Source of the DNA: CBDFKB01 sp965248715
GTDB lineage: Bacteria; Pseudomonadota; Alphaproteobacteria; Rhizobiales; Rhizobiaceae
DNA length: 64,000 nucleotides
NCBI GenBank assembly: GCA_965248715.1
Contig: CBDFKB010000008.1
Location: 1,364,001-1,428,000, forward strand
Direction: 5' to 3'
The translations under genes and the position numbers were made by a program. Below the pieces are notes generated by a model. The model worked only from the letters and a program-made list of their open reading frames with translations. It ran no database searches and had not been told where the DNA came from. This document shows, one piece after another, positions 17,485 to 26,102 of this stretch (position 1 is its first letter; each line of letters begins with the position of its first letter).

Positions 17485-17853
17485 GGTCTCCGCCTAGTCA
17501 GCAAACAAAATCGCGGCGGTCAAATGGGTCAATATTAAATTCCCTTGGTATAAGGCGGGGATTACCACGACCTTTGCCTATATCGGCAATTTCATTGCGG
17601 TGGCAGGCGTCATCTGGGTTGCGGAAGGCATCTTTCCGCTGGCGTTGTGGCTCTACACCTTCTGGTTCTTAATCCGCCTGCAGGTCAGGCCGCTCAATAC
17701 TCTCAATCCACACAATCAGCTGTGGCCACTGCGGCCAGGGCAACGCTCAACGGTGCTGGGCGTAGTAATTGCGGCCAGACTTCAGGTAACCGTAAGCGCC
17801 GGCAAGCGAAAAATACCCGTAAAAATCTAAACGGTGGCCGCCATGCCAATTGA
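17485..17853 (+). pseudogene. Truncated small membrane protein of conjugation locus
   Basis: The frame KWVNIKFPWYKAG ... TFAYIGNFIAVAGVIWVAEG ... LALWLYTFWFLI reads as one or two membrane segments but has no start before it meets the cdiA relic. Past about 17,660 the sensible reading (QAAQYSQSTQSAVATAARAT ... NGGRHAN) is one frame away and stops at 17853, overlapping the next gene start. So the gene lost its 5' end and one base. Its place at the head of three coupled membrane-protein genes suggests a conjugation accessory role. Confidence 0.5.
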
Positions 17854-18388
17854 TGCTGGCGGATTGCCGCTTGGCGGGGGACTGGCGTTTGGCGTTCTTG
17901 TTTATGGCGCTGCGGCGTTCTTTGTGGCCGGGCCGGTTATTGGCGCAAGATTAGTGGAGCGCTCGAATTGGGATGGCCAATGCCAGGCCTTGATCAGCGC
18001 GCAACTGGCACTGGAAAAGCCTGAACCGGTGTTTACACCAAAGCTCGATTGCCAATCGACGCTTGGGGCGTTGTTTCCAGGCATGGAGGCGGTATGCCGC
18101 AACCATGGCAATCCAGAATTCAAGCTGCCGATGTTGGATCAGTTGAACAACATTCAGCGGCAAAGAAATGAATTGCAGGAAAGGCGTTTGTCTTTTGCGG
18201 TATCGCAGTCGGCATCGCAATGTTCATGCGCTGTATCGCTGGCGATTGAGCGTAACCGCACACCGCTTGCGCTTTATGCCGGCTCGATCAGGCTGATCAG
18301 CTCTGCCGCACTCAAGAACAATCTGAAGCCTGAACTGGTCAGTGCGCTGAATGCGCCGCGCTGTGCTGCAAAAGGTGGCAGCAAATGA
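17843..18388 (+). CDS. Membrane-anchored hypothetical protein, 181 aa
   Basis: Start chosen at ATG 17843 (MPIDAGGLPLGGG), which overlaps the TGA of the preceding frame; GTG 17834 would add three residues. One N-terminal membrane segment (GLAFGVLVYGAAAFFVAGPVIGA) is followed by a periplasmic-like domain with Cys residues (GQCQALI, LDCQSTLG, AVCRNHG, CSCAVSL). The gene ends with an ATGA overlap to the next one. No family is recognised. Neighbours point to a mating-pair or coupling-protein accessory role. Confidence 0.6.
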   Translation: MPIDAGGLPLGGGLAFGVLVYGAAAFFVAGPVIGARLVERSNWDGQCQALISAQLALEKPEPVFTPKLDCQSTLGALFPGMEAVCRNHGNPEFKLPMLDQLNNIQRQRNELQERRLSFAVSQSASQCSCAVSLAIERNRTPLALYAGSIRLISSAALKNNLKPELVSALNAPRCAAKGGSK

Positions 18389-18768
18389 CCGTCGCGATAG
18401 TTGGCACCATCACCGTAACCGACAAGGCGGTCTCGACCCACCGGGATAGCTATTTGCTCGACAGGATTTCTGTCGTCTCAGTGCGCCGGGTGTTTCTGCC
18501 CAGTTCAATCCTGACCGTCACCGGACTTGCCACTTTCTGCGCGGCGTTTTCCGATTTGCTCTATCCAGCCGAAATTCTTGCCATGGCTGGCATTTCCGCC
18601 CTGACCCTGATTGCCGGAACTCAAGTGGGGCAATTGAAACTGCTGTCCCGTGAGTTGAGCGGCAATGAGCTTGGGGATGTGATCTGGGGTCGCTATGCGG
18701 CGCTCAATGCGGTGCGGTTGCAGATTGCCGGAAAACTGCAAGACCCCCACGGGGGAAAAGTCACATGA
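18385..18768 (+). CDS. Membrane protein, DUF6232-like, 127 aa
   Basis: The N-terminus (VTDKAVSTHRDSYLLDRISVVSVRR) is a short beta-rich part followed by two membrane segments (ILTVTGLATFCAAFSDLL; ILAMAGISALTLIAGTQVG) and a soluble tail. The layout matches DUF6232-type proteins: a small beta domain plus two helices. It is coupled to the genes on both sides by ATGA overlaps, so the three are one translational unit. The function is unknown. Confidence 0.6.
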   Translation: MTVAIVGTITVTDKAVSTHRDSYLLDRISVVSVRRVFLPSSILTVTGLATFCAAFSDLLYPAEILAMAGISALTLIAGTQVGQLKLLSRELSGNELGDVIWGRYAALNAVRLQIAGKLQDPHGGKVT

Positions 18769-19079
18769 AAACCTTCAAGCCTTCCAAAAGCGCCATTGTC
18801 GCTATTAACGCAAAGCTGGCCTACGCGGTTATTCTTGGGGTGGTTTCCTGCGGGATCTGGCCAACCAGCGCCAAGTGGTACGGCTTTGGTCTGTTGAGCG
18901 TTTTTACAGGCATGGCCGCTGTTGCCCTTGCCATCAATGCACTTCGGCAAATCGCCGACATCCGTGAATTCGAAGAGGACCAGAAAGAATTCCTGGCCAA
19001 GGGCAATGAGGTCAAATCCTCCACGCTCCCTACAGAAGATTTTCTGACGGAAAAGGGCGTGATCAAAGATGCCAAATGA
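18765..19079 (+). CDS. Two-segment membrane protein, 104 aa
   Basis: Two membrane segments (LAYAVILGVVSCGIW; YGFGLLSVFTGMAAVALAI) and a charged cytoplasmic tail (RQIADIREFEEDQKEFLAKG). It sits directly before the coupling-protein gene and overlaps it by 11 bases. Small two-helix proteins of this type often partner VirD4-family ATPases in mobile elements; that link is inferred from position. Confidence 0.6.
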   Translation: MKTFKPSKSAIVAINAKLAYAVILGVVSCGIWPTSAKWYGFGLLSVFTGMAAVALAINALRQIADIREFEEDQKEFLAKGNEVKSSTLPTEDFLTEKGVIKDAK

Positions 19080-19719
19080 CCTCACCTTGCCTTTGGGGTT
19101 GATGGACAGCGGTAAACTTGTTGTCGATCCCTTTCCCAATCTTTCCCGTCTGGTGGTTGGCCCAAGCGGAGCGTGGAAGACGACCACCACCGTCACGACA
19201 ACCAATCAGGCACTTATTGCCTACCCCGATGTGGCGGTGAAAACCGTCGATCATAAGGACGGGGAGGTCTATGCCCAGTTCCGCCCGGTGGCCAAGAAAT
19301 ATGATAGGATATTCGGCTGTATTGATGACATGGGCGTTTACGGCTTCGACAATGAAGACCGACTGGAAGTGAACGCTCTTGGCGCGGTTATTTCGGCTGC
19401 AAAACACAGCCCCGAAACCCTTACATTCACCATCAATAACACAACGCTGAACATTATCCCCGAAGTGAATGACGGCGGTTATCAGGGGCCAAGGGTGCGT
19501 AACTCCAGCCCGCGTCCGGTTGAAATCATCAAGCGTAATCAGGCCGGTTTCGAGGTTCTGCCGAAACGCTGGGTTGTGGAGAGAACCTTCGCATGGCTAG
19601 GCATCAACCGGCGCCTGGCAAGAGACTTCGAGCGCTATGCAAAAACAGCCAAAGCATTCATCCAAACCGCAATGATCAAGCTAATGGTACGAAGATTGGC
19701 ACGATATCAACGTTCTTGA
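19069..19719 (+). pseudogene. Coupling-protein 5' part fused to IS5 transposase tail
   Basis: Residues 1-135 are the start of a VirD4/TraG/TraD-like coupling ATPase: NLSRLVVGPSGAWKTTT (Walker A, with Trp where Gly is usual), VKTVDHKDGEVY, and HSPETLTFTINNTTLNIIPE. From residue 136 the frame becomes the C-terminal end of an IS5-family transposase (GYQGPR ... VEIIKRN ... GFEVLPKRWVVERTFAWLG). The join is in frame by chance, giving one 216-residue chimera. About three quarters of the coupling protein is gone, so DNA transfer by this element is not expected. Confidence 0.8.
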
Positions 19720-19821
19720 ACAAACTCTTAGAGAACAGGCAAAACCTGTTCAGAAAAACCGATCCACCTCTGTTCGAGCGGGCTTTTCGGCATCAAGAAT
19801 GAGACCGCCGTGCCCTAACAA

Positions 19822-20043
19822 TCACTTTTTTGATTTTCTTTTCGGCAGCGTATTTTTTGCGCGATCAATCGCTTCATCCAGCCGCCAGTCAAAAGGTCCG
19901 CTTCCTCCAAAATCTTTCTCAGCGCTGTCGTAGAAATAGGCTTTATCTTGATTCTCGAGGGGAGCATCACCATGCACAATCACAGCAACATGACGTTCTT
20001 CAGGTACTGGATCATCGGACGATAAATATTGAATGTTGACCAA
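19822..20043 (-). CDS. Small hypothetical protein, 73 aa
   Basis: Acidic N-terminal part (MVNIQYLSSDDPVPEERHVAV), then GGSGPFDWRLDEAIDRAKNT and a basic tail. It follows the AAA ATPase gene by about 35 bases on the same strand and is probably co-transcribed. No family is recognised; it could be a partner of the ATPase. Confidence 0.5.
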   Translation of the reverse strand: MVNIQYLSSDDPVPEERHVAVIVHGDAPLENQDKAYFYDSAEKDFGGSGPFDWRLDEAIDRAKNTLPKRKSKK

Positions 20044-20077
20044 TTTCGTTTCCTTTCAAGTTGGAATTTCTCATGTT

Positions 20078-21750
20078 TCATCTCCTAGATGCAAACAGAA
20101 TTGTTCTCTCCGCAAAATCTAATAATTCGTTGTCGTTAATCGCTTCAGTTTCCCACGCTGGATTTGTGTCGTGGTGAAAACGGTTTGCGTAATCGAGTAA
20201 TTCCCGCAAACTATTTGTGTCCTTCAATGACAATATTTCGCTCGCATTGCCATGCCTCTGCTCACACAGACCAATGAAGGGACCGAGTAATGTTCCTGGC
20301 GGAAACGTTGCTGGATAGGCGACACGCATAAACGCTTCCAAAATTGGGCGTAGGGCCTGCGCTACCCTGCGTTCCGATAGTGGGTCGCTTGCTCGAATAT
20401 ATTGAGATGCCAACTCATGTCGTTTGTCATGTTCGGTAATGCTATCGCTACGAACATCCCATTCGGAAAATTCTGAGCCGGACGCCGTACGGTTGATACG
20501 AATAGCAGTGCGAGCATTGGCGTCAACGCCTTCCCACAGGGCACATAGAAATGGCTTTGAGTGTGAAAGGACTATTACTTGGCTGACGCGGTTATACAAT
20601 CCACGCACTTCCTGAACGGTTTTCAAAGATCGATGCTCATCAAGGCTGGTCATTGGATCATCAACGACAACGACTTTTTGCGCGAGATTTGGATCCATCT
20701 CTAATGATGCGAAGAAAAATGCGAGCGCCAAGGTGTTTCGGTCACCAGCGCTAAGAGTATTACGAAAAGAAGGTCCATTCTCAGCTACAATATCTACTTC
20801 GTGTTGGTTTATAATAATACAATACGATGCGGACGAACCACCTCTGTTATTAACAGATTGAACGCTGCCAATGCGAAATGATGCATTGAATTTTCTGAGA
20901 TATTCATTGATAGCATTTTCATACTCAGGAAAAACTCGATCCCTATATGTGTCGAGTTCTTCACGCGTTTGCTTGCGTAGGTTTTCAGTAGCTTTTTTTC
21001 TTCTTTTTCAGCAAGATAGACATCACAAAGCGGCGAAGTTTCAGGGGCAAAACGAGCTTTGATTGCTTTGAGCTTGTCTAGGTCACTGGTTAGCGCTGCA
21101 AGATCGTCTGCTGCGGCTTGTTCCTTAACAACATCGAGGCGCACATTTGCTCTGATCAAGTTATCTGAAAGACGAGTAACCTCCTCAATTCGAGTGCGGT
21201 AAACACGAATTAAATCTAAAGTTGCCTGTGTTAACTCCATCGTTTCAAGTGGTGCTGCTGCCTTTTTTCGCAACTGCTGCAATACTGCTTCACGAGCAGC
21301 TGTCCACTCACGTGATACCGCCGCCGTATCAATACCGATTTCAGGCAATTCCGTGAAATCTTTCCAGAATTCATGCTTTTGAACGGTTGTGCGAATACTG
21401 CGTTCGAATGCTGCTGGGATATCGCCCCCGTGATTATCGCGAATATTTGTTCCCGTAGCGCGAATTGTTTGCTTTAACTCTGCATACGAGTCACTGAAAT
21501 AGGCTTTGTAGTGAACAATAATCCCCGAACCAGAGAGTTCTTGTTCACAAAAAGGGCATACTTCGGAATCTGTTTCGGCCGAAGCTGCTTCAACACGCTG
21601 CATGCCTTCTGAGACCCACGTCTCACCGCCGGAACCAAGACTGGACACTTCTAAAAACCCCTGAACCGATTCAAGGCGTCGAGGCACCAGGCCGCTTGAT
21701 TCTGGTTTGTTCACTATTCGAATCTGACCTGTTCGCACCGACGAGCGCAT
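20078..21750 (-). pseudogene. AAA_13-type ATPase, frameshifted and 5'-truncated
   Basis: The C-terminal two thirds of a large SMC-like ATPase. From 21750: PFCEQELSG with CPFC (a CxxC of zinc-hook type), then coiled coil (RKKAAAPLETMELTQATLDL; IEEVTRLSDNLIRANVRL). At 20993-20999 a T7 run (A7 on the coding strand) is one base short; in the next frame the protein continues DTYRDRVFPEYENAINEYL, FRNTLSAGDRNTLALAFFFA (signature motif) and VVVVDDPMTSLDEHRSL (Walker B) with a terminal FHHDTNPAWE. The Walker A end is missing, replaced by an IS1182-like fragment. Relatives include RloC/PrrC-like defence proteins, but no nuclease motif was recognised. Confidence 0.8.
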
Positions 21751-21759
21751 ATTGGCGCC

Positions 21760-21938
21760 ATCGTCGAGGTTTTTAGAAGTGTCCGACTGTCTAGATGCTG
21801 TCGGACTAGCGCGGCTGCATCGGCCTCCAAATCGACGAGGCGATCAATCGAGCGCAAAAGATGATCCTGAGGAATGTGATCTTCTATTGAGAACTCATAG
21901 AACAAAACGCCATGCGCCCCTTGCTTTGGTCTCAACAC
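21760..21938 (-). pseudogene. IS1182-type transposase N-terminal fragment
   Basis: Starts MLRPKQGAHGVLFYEFSIED and DHLLRSIDRLVDL, the usual N-terminus of IS1182/DUF772 transposases, and then degenerates. It is joined to the truncated AAA ATPase gene; insertion followed by deletion is the simplest reading. Confidence 0.7.
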
Positions 21939-21979
21939 TATCGACCCCCCAGCATTTAAAAGGAAATTGAATCAGTGAT

Positions 21980-22924
21980 TTGGCCTCAAATCAAGAAGAG
22001 TTTAACAACAGAATACGCTTACCTAACTCTCTACATCTGTTACAATTGTGCCAACAAACAATATTGGAATTTCAGAAGATGCCAGAAAGCAGTTTTATAG
22101 GGTTTATCCATTGGCCACGATTGTGGGCGATGAGCCCGCCTGACATAGATAATTTTGACCCAAGCATCCTCAAAAATACCGTCTGGGAGGGGACATTAGG
22201 TCATCAGGGAATCACGTTGAGAATACGCCACGAAGGCAGTTTCTTGTTTGATCTTGGATCATACAGGGGAGGAATTCTTGCGCCCAAACAGAATGGCGAT
22301 ATTGACGAAATTATTTCAACCGACGGAAGGCGCTGCGACTTTTTTAATGCTTACCTTTACTGCCTTTATACATGTTTCCATTCCGAGCAACATCATAGCC
22401 AAGAAAAAATGACGGCCAAAACAAAATCACTAATTCTAGAAGGAGAGCTCTGCCTAAGTGCAAAGCAAGATGAACTCACTATTGCCTTGACCCAAGCTTG
22501 CTTTGGAAGCACCTACCATCCTTTGCAGCCACGCTTTGCAGATTTTCGCGTTAGAACCGCCCCCAACTGGTATCTTACTGGCCAGACACTCACAAAGACA
22601 GCGGAGCTATTTTCACAAATCTTGGACCATGAAAAATCTGAAGAACTTATTCAGTTATGCAGCCTTCAGCTTCAAGCATATGTAAGTGCCGAACAGCATA
22701 TGTACCGACACTCACTTGCACACGCATTTATGGTGACCGAATTAATAGTGGATCAAAAATACGACAAACCAAATAATCACGACGGTGTTTTTAAGAAAAT
22801 TAAAAAGCTTTGTGCTGACGGAGGTGATTTACCCATTTGCGCTCCTTGCCGAAAAGATTTCAAAAACAGCGAAACAAAATGTGACTCCCCCGCTTCGACT
22901 AGGGTCTGTGGACATTCACCTTGA
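21980..22924 (+). CDS. Hypothetical protein, about 310 aa, HEPN-like layout
   Basis: Not recognised. The frame starts at TTG 21980, with a stop four codons before; the true 5' end may be lost to the IS1182 fragment. The N-terminal half is mixed (FIGFIHWPRLWAMSPPDIDN; FLFDLGSYRGG), the C-terminal half helical (YVSAEQHMYRHSLAHAFMVT), the style of HEPN-type accessory proteins. It ends within the left end of an IS5 copy: without the insertion it would have stopped one Arg later, so only the last codons were altered. Next to a broken AAA ATPase and an integrase, it may be a defence gene. This is inference. Confidence 0.5.
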   Translation: MASNQEEFNNRIRLPNSLHLLQLCQQTILEFQKMPESSFIGFIHWPRLWAMSPPDIDNFDPSILKNTVWEGTLGHQGITLRIRHEGSFLFDLGSYRGGILAPKQNGDIDEIISTDGRRCDFFNAYLYCLYTCFHSEQHHSQEKMTAKTKSLILEGELCLSAKQDELTIALTQACFGSTYHPLQPRFADFRVRTAPNWYLTGQTLTKTAELFSQILDHEKSEELIQLCSLQLQAYVSAEQHMYRHSLAHAFMVTELIVDQKYDKPNNHDGVFKKIKKLCADGGDLPICAPCRKDFKNSETKCDSPASTRVCGHSP

Positions 22925-23302
22925 TGCGATAAGCGCCGCGACAAGGTTCCAGTTGGCAGCGTAGCTGTTATCGGTTTTATCGTAACGCGTTGCGATGCCA
23001 CGAAATTCCTTGATCTTGGCGAAGTAGTTTTCAACCAAATGCCGCCAACAATAGGCCTCTTCATCGTATTCTCGCTGCACAATCCGATTTGATTTGGGCG
23101 GGATAACGGCGGTTGCGCCCCGGTCTTCCAGCTCCTCCAGAAGCCAGTTTGCGTCAAACGCTTTATCCGCCAGCAAAGCGGCGAATGACACGCCCTTGAT
23201 CAGCGGTGCCACGCCCCTCATGTCATGCGCCTGTCCCGGTAGCAGCATGAAACGCACAAGATTACCAAGCGCGTCCACCAGCGCCACGATCTTGGTGGTC
23301 AA
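22916..23302 (-). CDS. IS5-family transposase OrfB, copy 1
   Basis: C-terminal half of the DDE transposase. Seen: LLADKAFDANWLLEEL with the second catalytic Asp, and RHLVENYFAKIKEFRGIATR with the catalytic Glu. It overlaps orfA by 4 bases and is probably made as an OrfAB fusion by frameshifting at the A4G5 run about 50 bases before the orfA stop. Confidence 0.9.
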   Translation of the reverse strand: MTTKIVALVDALGNLVRFMLLPGQAHDMRGVAPLIKGVSFAALLADKAFDANWLLEELEDRGATAVIPPKSNRIVQREYDEEAYCWRHLVENYFAKIKEFRGIATRYDKTDNSYAANWNLVAALIASR

Positions 23303-23673
23303 CCCACCGCGCGAGCGCCCGATGGCCTGATTTTGAGTCCCCCTTTTGCGCCGGTTGCCTTTTGGTGAACCGAAACAATGGTGCCATCAATCATGGCGTA
23401 TTCGAGGTCTGGGTCATTGCTCATGGCTTTGAAAAGACTCTCGAAAACACCCTGCTCGGCCCATCGTCGGAACCGGCGAAACTGGCTGTTCCAGTTGCCA
23501 AATTTCGTCGGCAGATCGCGCCAGGGAGACCCCGTGCGCACCCGCCAGAACACCGCTTCCAAAAACAACCGGTTGTCGCCGCCTGTCCGGCCACTGTCTG
23601 TTGCCTTGCCGGGGAGCAAAGGCGCAAGGCGTTCCCAGACCCGGTCATTCAAAACAAATCGCTTTTCGTCCAT
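23299..23673 (-). CDS. IS5-family transposase OrfA, copy 1
   Basis: 124 residues, DUF4096-type N-terminal domain: LNDRVWERLAPLLPGK, RLFLEAVFWRVRTGSPWRDL and, near the end, DLEYAMIDGTIVSVHQK with the first catalytic Asp. The frame changes in the run AAAAGGGGG before its stop, which reads into OrfB. Confidence 0.9.
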   Translation of the reverse strand: MDEKRFVLNDRVWERLAPLLPGKATDSGRTGGDNRLFLEAVFWRVRTGSPWRDLPTKFGNWNSQFRRFRRWAEQGVFESLFKAMSNDPDLEYAMIDGTIVSVHQKATGAKGGLKIRPSGARAVG

Positions 23674-23706
23674 TACAAACTCCCTTTTGGAAGCTTGAAT
23701 CAGAAA

Positions 23707-24834
23707 TCAACGCTTTTGGGAATCCTGAATGTCCACAGACCCTAGATGAACGGCGTAGTATTTTTCGATCATCTCAACGCTTGTGCGGCAATTCTTGGCA
23801 ATCTGATAGATGCCAGCCCCCTCCAGCAGTCGAAATGAAATGTAGCTGTGGCGGAGTGAATAGAGCGTTCGCCGGTTTCCGTTACGGTCTAACTTCAACC
23901 CCAGCTCGTCTAAAATCCGATTGAACTGCTTTTTATGATCAACCGGGAACAGACGGTCGGTCGGTTCAGGTTGATTGCGTTCCACCATACGCTCAAAAGG
24001 CCGAACAGCACCGGTGGTGCTTTTGCAATATTCCACACCGCGCTTGCCGCGCACTTCGATTTCGAGAATCGTCTCGCCGGTGGCGTCATCTTGAACGATC
24101 TCGACATCGCGGTATTCGAGCCAGTTGGCTTCGTCAGGCCGAATACCGGTATTGGCCATAAAGAGGATTTTATCGTGTAGCTGTTCGGCAACATGCTCAC
24201 GCTGGGTGCCTTGGGCTTCTTTCATGTTTTTGCGCGTTGCTTCATACAAAGATTTGTATTCATCGGGGGGAGTACCACGCTCGATGTACCACTTTGCCCG
24301 ACGCCTTATGCGGAGCGGATAGATCCGGCACATGATCCAGCCAGCCGTGCCGAGCCGCCGTCTTGAGCACAAGGCGTAGCGCCACGATTTCATGATGCAA
24401 GGTGCTGCGTGACGGAGGTTTTTCTCCGGTGTCTCTCCGCATGCGCATGATTCGGTAATCCTGCACCGTCCTGGCCGTTGTCTGAGACAGGCCCATGTTG
24501 CCGAAATAGGGGACTAAACGCTGACGAATGCGTCGGTAGTGATCCTGCATCCATCGTTTGGTGCGCTCGCCGTTGGCACGCACCTCGTACTCATCAATGA
24601 AGAGGTCGGCCGCCTGCTTGAATGATTTCTCGTTGAGGATTTCACCACGTCGATCCCTGTAGAGGAGCGTAAAATACCAATCCTCGGCAACGTTCTTTGC
24701 TCGTGAGAGGCTCGATTCCTTGGTAGATTTTCGACGGTTTTTCCGGCGAGGAAACTCGCGCAGTACCAATTGTCGCCAGTCTCACGGCGACAAATGCGTA
24801 CTTTTCCACCCAGAATCTCGTGCGTTTCGGCCAT
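23707..24834 (-). pseudogene. int: Tyrosine integrase, twice frameshifted
   Basis: Site-specific integrase of about 350 residues. Start at 24834 (MAETHEILGGKVRI). Near 24740 an A-run is one base short (GGAAAAACC), shifting the frame. The core-binding domain follows (AADLFIDEYEVRANGERTKR, YRRIRQRLVPYFGNMGL, TLHHEIVALRLVLKTAARHG). At about 24270 a C-run has one base too many (CCCCCC) after RAWYSP. The catalytic part then reads FMANTGIRPDEANWLEYRDV (first Arg), SLRHSYISFRLL (box II) and IEKYYAVH (catalytic Tyr). The last codons come from an IS5 copy. The gene points away from, and lies 110 bases from, tRNA-Trp, the likely attachment site. Confidence 0.85.
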
Positions 24835-24944
24835 ACCCGAGCCTTTCCGCAAAATGGGTCATCTTGGGTAAGGGTTGGGTAGCAGCAAATTGGGCGATTT
24901 GGAAAATCAAACCATCAGCTAAATAGTTGTTTTTCTTTGGTTTC

Positions 24945-25020
<76 letters not shown>

Positions 25021-25109
25021 TCAGGCGCGGCGTGCTTAATAGTGTTTTTTTCTCGGCGTGACAAGCGCTAGCAAGCGCCAGGCTTCCATGCCTTCCGGTG
25101 CAGGAAGGA

Positions 25110-25440
25110 TTAGTCGGGATCATTTTTATCCTCTTCGTTTTCTTTGGCGGTAAACTGTTCGATCCATTTCGCATCGGCATTATCGGCCGCCTCCAGTTGG
25201 GCGACGGTCACTTTGGCCTCGGTCAGATTGGCCGTGTGCAGATTGGTCTCGGTCAAATAGGTCCCACGCAGATAGGCCCGGTGCAGGTCCATATGCTCCG
25301 CTATTTAGCCCAAGGATACGGCCGTATTTGGATCTCGGCGCCACAGACGAACCTCCAGCCACGCCGATCAGCACCAAATTGCGCCAATCGTCAATGCCGC
25401 GACCCAGCCACCACTGCCACTCGAAAATAGGCACCACCAT
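25110..25440 (-). pseudogene. Pentapeptide-repeat protein, degraded
   Basis: The N-terminal frame from 25440 reads MVVPIFEWQWWLGRGIDDWR and NLVLIGVAGGSSVAPRSKYG, then loses frame; the next frame gives LHRAYLRGTYLTETNLHTAN and LTEAKVTVAQLEAADNADAK, a short pentapeptide-repeat tail, and stops at 25110. Members of this type have a membrane N-terminus and many more repeats, so a large internal deletion is likely. It sits between tRNA-Gly and tRNA-Trp, where many alphaproteobacteria have tuf. Confidence 0.55.
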
Positions 25441-25532
25441 GCTCCCGGCCCCGGCACACCCCTAAGACGGCGATTGCTAAAGGGATCGAGGAAACGCCAT
25501 CGGTGAATGCCTGATCGAAAAAAGGGGTGCGC

Positions 25533-25606
25533 TGGAGCGGGTGAAGGGAATCGAACCCTCGTCGTAAGCTTGGGAAGCTTCTGCTCTGCCATTGAGCTAC
25601 ACCCGC
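25533..25606 (-). tRNA. trnG: tRNA-Gly (CCC)
   Basis: 74 bases with encoded CCA. Acceptor arms GCGGGTG and CACCCGC, D arm GCTC/GAGC, anticodon loop TTCCCAA with CCC, T loop TTCGATT. It is one of two tRNA-Gly genes in this cluster. Confidence 0.95.
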
Positions 25607-25644
25607 GCAACCCGGCAATACATGAGGCGAACCCCACGTCACAC

Positions 25645-25718
25645 TGGAGCGGGTAGCGGGAATCGAACCCGCATATTCAGCTTGGAAGGCTGCTGCTCTA
25701 CCATTGAGCTATACCCGC
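25645..25718 (-). tRNA. trnG: tRNA-Gly (TCC)
   Basis: 74 bases with encoded CCA. Acceptor arms GCGGGTA and TACCCGC, anticodon loop CTTCCAA with TCC. It is 38 bases from tRNA-Gly (CCC) and 16 from tRNA-Tyr; all are on one strand and likely one transcript. Confidence 0.95.
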
Positions 25719-25734
25719 AAGTCCGGAATGCGAT

Positions 25735-25819
25735 TGGTGGTGAGGGTTGGATTCGAACCAACGTAGGCATAGCCAGCGGATTTACAGTCCGCCCCTTTTA
25801 ACCACTCAGGCACCCCACC
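25735..25819 (-). tRNA. trnY: tRNA-Tyr (GTA)
   Basis: 85 bases with a long variable arm and encoded CCA. Acceptor arms GGTGGGG and CCTCACC, anticodon loop CTGTAAA with GTA. It is first in the cluster and divergent from rlmB, the common alphaproteobacterial order. Confidence 0.95.
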
Positions 25820-25895
25820 GAAAACTCCGGCATGCGGTCCGGCGCGCGTTATGCCGACCGGCGGCGGGCCTGTCAACGGCCAATCCGACCAGGCA

Positions 25896-25998
25896 CTAGC
25901 GCTTGTCACCAAGCGTTGGAATAGCTTCGTCGCGCTATCTGATTGTTTATGCGTGCCATTATCCCAAAACCGGTACCCACTTTTGGGTGACACGCACT
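25896..25998 (+). repeat. Intergenic palindromic repeat, TGACAC form
   Basis: One unit of the 100-bp twin-hairpin repeat. It starts CTAGCGCTTGTCACC with arms AGCGC/GCGCT and GAAGC-like inner arms, then GCGTGCCA ... CCCAAAACCGGTACCCAC ... TTTTGGG ... TGACACGC. It lies between tRNA-Tyr and rlmB. Confidence 0.85.
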
Positions 25999-26102
25999 AC
26001 TGTAACGCCAATCCGACACCGGCTTGCCACACCGCCCGAGCGCCAATAGGCTTGCCGGCAACGTTGTCAGCCTTGCGATAACTTACCAAAGAGTAACCCA
26101 CC

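Larger units (their letters stand above)
22902..23742 (-). mobile_element. IS5-family element, copy 1 (841 bp)
   Basis: Complete element with 17-bp perfect terminal inverted repeats (GGGTCTGTGGACATTCA) and two overlapping transposase frames. Flanks are CTA on the left and TAG on the right: insertion into CTAG with TA duplicated. Identical in length and, as far as can be read, in sequence to the copies at 29371 and 43240, implying recent movement. This copy is in reverse orientation. Confidence 0.95.

Noticed and set aside
19069..19719. A genuine novel fusion protein
   Set aside because: The C-terminal part is plainly the end of an IS5-type transposase; insertion and deletion explain it.
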